Assembly: GCA_014534385.1 (NCBI GenBank)
Contig: JACVRP010000274.1
Location: forward strand, 1-5,403
Source: Cyanobacteria bacterium Co-bin13
Lineage (GTDB): Bacteria > Cyanobacteriota > Cyanobacteriia > Phormidesmidales > Phormidesmidaceae
DNA: 5,403 bases
Reading direction: 5' to 3'
Shown here: positions 3,915 through 5,403 of the stretch, piece by piece
Layout of the letters: every line of letters starts with the position of its first letter
Numbering within the stretch: position 1 is the first letter of the stretch
Made by a program: the position numbers and the translations under genes
Notes under the pieces: generated by a model
What the model was told of the DNA's origin: nothing
Database searches by the model: none
Seen by the model: the letters and a program-made list of their open reading frames with translations, nothing else

Positions 3915-5403
3915 CTAAACGCAGACGGCCTTTCGGCCCAGGGTCTGCTGGCCTAGCTTCTGCTGCCAAAACGCGGTCAGGGCCTCGATGTCGATTGGTT
4001 GGCTGCGAAAACCAATATAGCCATCGGGCCTGATCAGGTACAGACAGCTCGATCGCGCCCCGTAGCGCCTGCTCAGCTCGCCAGTTGAATCGAATAAAAC
4101 GATGGGGTCGCTGGCTGCGGCAGAGGGCTCAGTCGTCACTACCCAAGGTCTGATCAGACCGCCAAATTCACGCTCAATGTTGGCTATTGTCTGCCACAGA
4201 TCAGCGGTTTTAGCGCCAACGTTGGCTTTTGCTGGAAACAGCAGCAGCTGATGCTGGGTTTCACTTCGAAATATCTCAAACAGACGCTGGGAAACACCGT
4301 TTTGCAACACTCCCGCTGCATCTGGAGCGCGATCTCCGGCGCGCGGAGCGCGGGCAAAAGCTAGCTCACCCCTCAAATCTGTAGGAAGCTTACCCTGTCG
4401 CCAAGTCTTCAGATGAGCTAGGGGCGATGCCCTACGTTCCGCCACGATTGGGCTCTGGCGGTAGTGGATGAGAAACCCCCCCAAGGCATGGCTGCCCAAT
4501 GCCTGCACAAAGCTTAGACTCGAAACAATTGGCAGCAGCCGGTTGCGCAGCTGGGCCGCCAGCGAATGTTTCACGACAATGATGTCTTCGGATTGCTCGA
4601 TCAGGGGCAGCAGCTTTTTGATGATGGGGTAGCGCTCGGCGTGATAGCTGTCTAGCAGTTCCTCGCCACCGCAGCCCTTGGCATGGAGGCCAATTTTCCA
4701 GGCCAGATTAAAGGCGTCTTGTATGCCTGTGTTCATGCCCTGCCCGCCCGCTGGCGAGTGAATGTGCGCCGCGTCTCCGGCAAAGAATACGCGGCCGTGC
4801 CGCAGTTGTTCGATCTTGCGATAGCTAATTGTAAACGCCGAACTCCAGGTCACTTCGCGCAGCTGAGCAGGGATGCCGCCCTGCTGGTCAATCAACGATT
4901 GCAGCCGCTCAAGCGTTGGTTTTTCTGAGTTCATCAGCGGGTCGCTGGCCTTTAGCGTTACGCCAATGCGCCAGAGGCCAGAGGGCAGCAGACCAAAAAT
5001 CAACATGCGATCGCGCCCCAAATACATGTGGCCGTGGGCGCTATCGGGTGGCGGCCCCTGCCAATCAACCCGTGCATCAGCAACGTATGCACCCTCGGTT
5101 TTGCTGCCCTCGAAGCTGAGATTGAGCAGTTTGCGCAGACTGCTGCGCCCGCCGTCTGCAGCAATCAGGTAGGAAAACGCCGCAGCCTCCGTCAGTCCGT
5201 CCGTGTGGCGCAGCCGGACTGAGACCGTATCCGCGTTTTGCTCAATCTCGATCAACTCTTTGGGGCGTTCTACCTCAACGCCCAGCTTCGCCAGCCTGTC
5301 AATCAAAATGCGCTCAGTCTCGGCCTGCGGCAGAATCATCACATAGGGATGGGGCGCATCTAGCTTGTCAAAGGAAAGCTGCCCAACCTGCCGGCCCTCA
5401 GCA
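3915..5403 (-). CDS. FAD-dependent aromatic-ring monooxygenase, class A (N-terminus beyond window)
   Basis: This belongs to the FAD_binding_3 family (p-hydroxybenzoate/phenol hydroxylase type), flavoenzymes that use NAD(P)H and O2 to hydroxylate aromatic rings. I see 495 residues; the N-terminal GxGxxG dinucleotide-binding segment, perhaps 90-110 residues, lies past the right edge. Just inside the edge, PYVMILPQAETERIL is the usual conserved segment. The DG motif (ADGGRSSLR) has its Asp at 5154-5156, and the GD motif FFAGDAAHIHSPAGGQGMN has its Asp at 4773-4775, followed by the typical NTGIQDAFNLAWK helix. After a GDRAPD segment near 4337, the last 140 or so residues match the thioredoxin-fold C-terminal domain of phenol-hydroxylase-like enzymes (LYLIRPDGYIGFR near the end) and have no CxxC, as expected for a dimerisation or structural role. 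The GTG at 5342 is internal, not a start, because the frame and homology continue upstream. The substrate cannot be read from the sequence; catabolic and polyketide-tailoring roles are both possible. Confidence 0.93.
   Translation of the reverse strand, partial: AEGRQVGQLSFDKLDAPHPYVMILPQAETERILIDRLAKLGVEVERPKELIEIEQNADTVSVRLRHTDGLTEAAAFSYLIAADGGRSSLRKLLNLSFEGSKTEGAYVADARVDWQGPPPDSAHGHMYLGRDRMLIFGLLPSGLWRIGVTLKASDPLMNSEKPTLERLQSLIDQQGGIPAQLREVTWSSAFTISYRKIEQLRHGRVFFAGDAAHIHSPAGGQGMNTGIQDAFNLAWKIGLHAKGCGGEELLDSYHAERYPIIKKLLPLIEQSEDIIVVKHSLAAQLRNRLLPIVSSLSFVQALGSHALGGFLIHYRQSPIVAERRASPLAHLKTWRQGKLPTDLRGELAFARAPRAGDRAPDAAGVLQNGVSQRLFEIFRSETQHQLLLFPAKANVGAKTADLWQTIANIEREFGGLIRPWVVTTEPSAAASDPIVLFDSTGELSRRYGARSSCLYLIRPDGYIGFRSQPIDIEALTAFWQQKLGQQTLGRKAVCV
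5007..5014. repeat. HIP1 octamer GCGATCGC
   Basis: Perfect site within the monooxygenase gene. Confidence 0.85.

Noticed and set aside
3646..3918. Plus-strand frame overlapping the end of the repeat gene
   Set aside because: Arg/Ser/Pro-rich shadow product in a different frame, with no independent start signal.
4683..5222. Several plus-strand open frames antisense to the monooxygenase
   Set aside because: The minus-strand frame carries conserved FAD motifs at exactly these positions; the antisense products show no domain-like pattern.

Overview
The window looks like a chromosomal segment of a cyanobacterium. Four copies of the octamer GCGATCGC (HIP1), which is highly over-represented in many cyanobacterial genomes, occur in 5.4 kb, and the recJ product reads like a cyanobacterial one. 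The moderately high G+C and gene style would fit a filamentous Leptolyngbya/Phormidium-like lineage, but that placement is inference.

Layout. (1) Positions 1-1897, minus strand: recJ, the single-strand-specific 5'-3' exonuclease, with all DHH/DHHA1 motifs intact. It runs off the left edge in a Pro/Thr-rich tail whose complementary strand is a dense run of G-tracts. (2) Positions 1967-2392, minus strand: a 141-residue exported protein of unknown function, 69 bases upstream of recJ and possibly co-transcribed with it. (3) Positions 2393-2693: about 300 bases with no convincing gene, between divergently oriented genes. It holds a tandem 11-bp-period direct repeat, a weak promoter candidate and a strong stem-loop. 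(4) Positions 2694-3863, plus strand: an acidic, lysine-free repeat protein built from a recurring Gly-bounded beta-strand motif followed at fixed spacing by Thr-Pro-Phe-Gly. Its best start, an ATG with a well-placed Shine-Dalgarno, is immediately followed by an in-frame TAA. No ATG, GTG or TTG occurs in that frame for the next 86 codons, although those codons clearly belong to the same protein. (5) Positions 3864-3914: a short convergent gap with a GC-rich hairpin. (6) Positions 3915-5403, minus strand: most of a class A FAD-dependent aromatic hydroxylase with a C-terminal thioredoxin-fold domain. Its N-terminus lies beyond the right edge.

I see no evidence that these genes form one pathway. 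recJ is housekeeping DNA repair, the monooxygenase is secondary or catabolic metabolism, and the repeat protein and the small exported protein are unassigned. The repeat gene, with its start-stop anomaly and unusual repeat, is the most novel item here. No tRNA, rRNA, CRISPR array or insertion sequence was seen.
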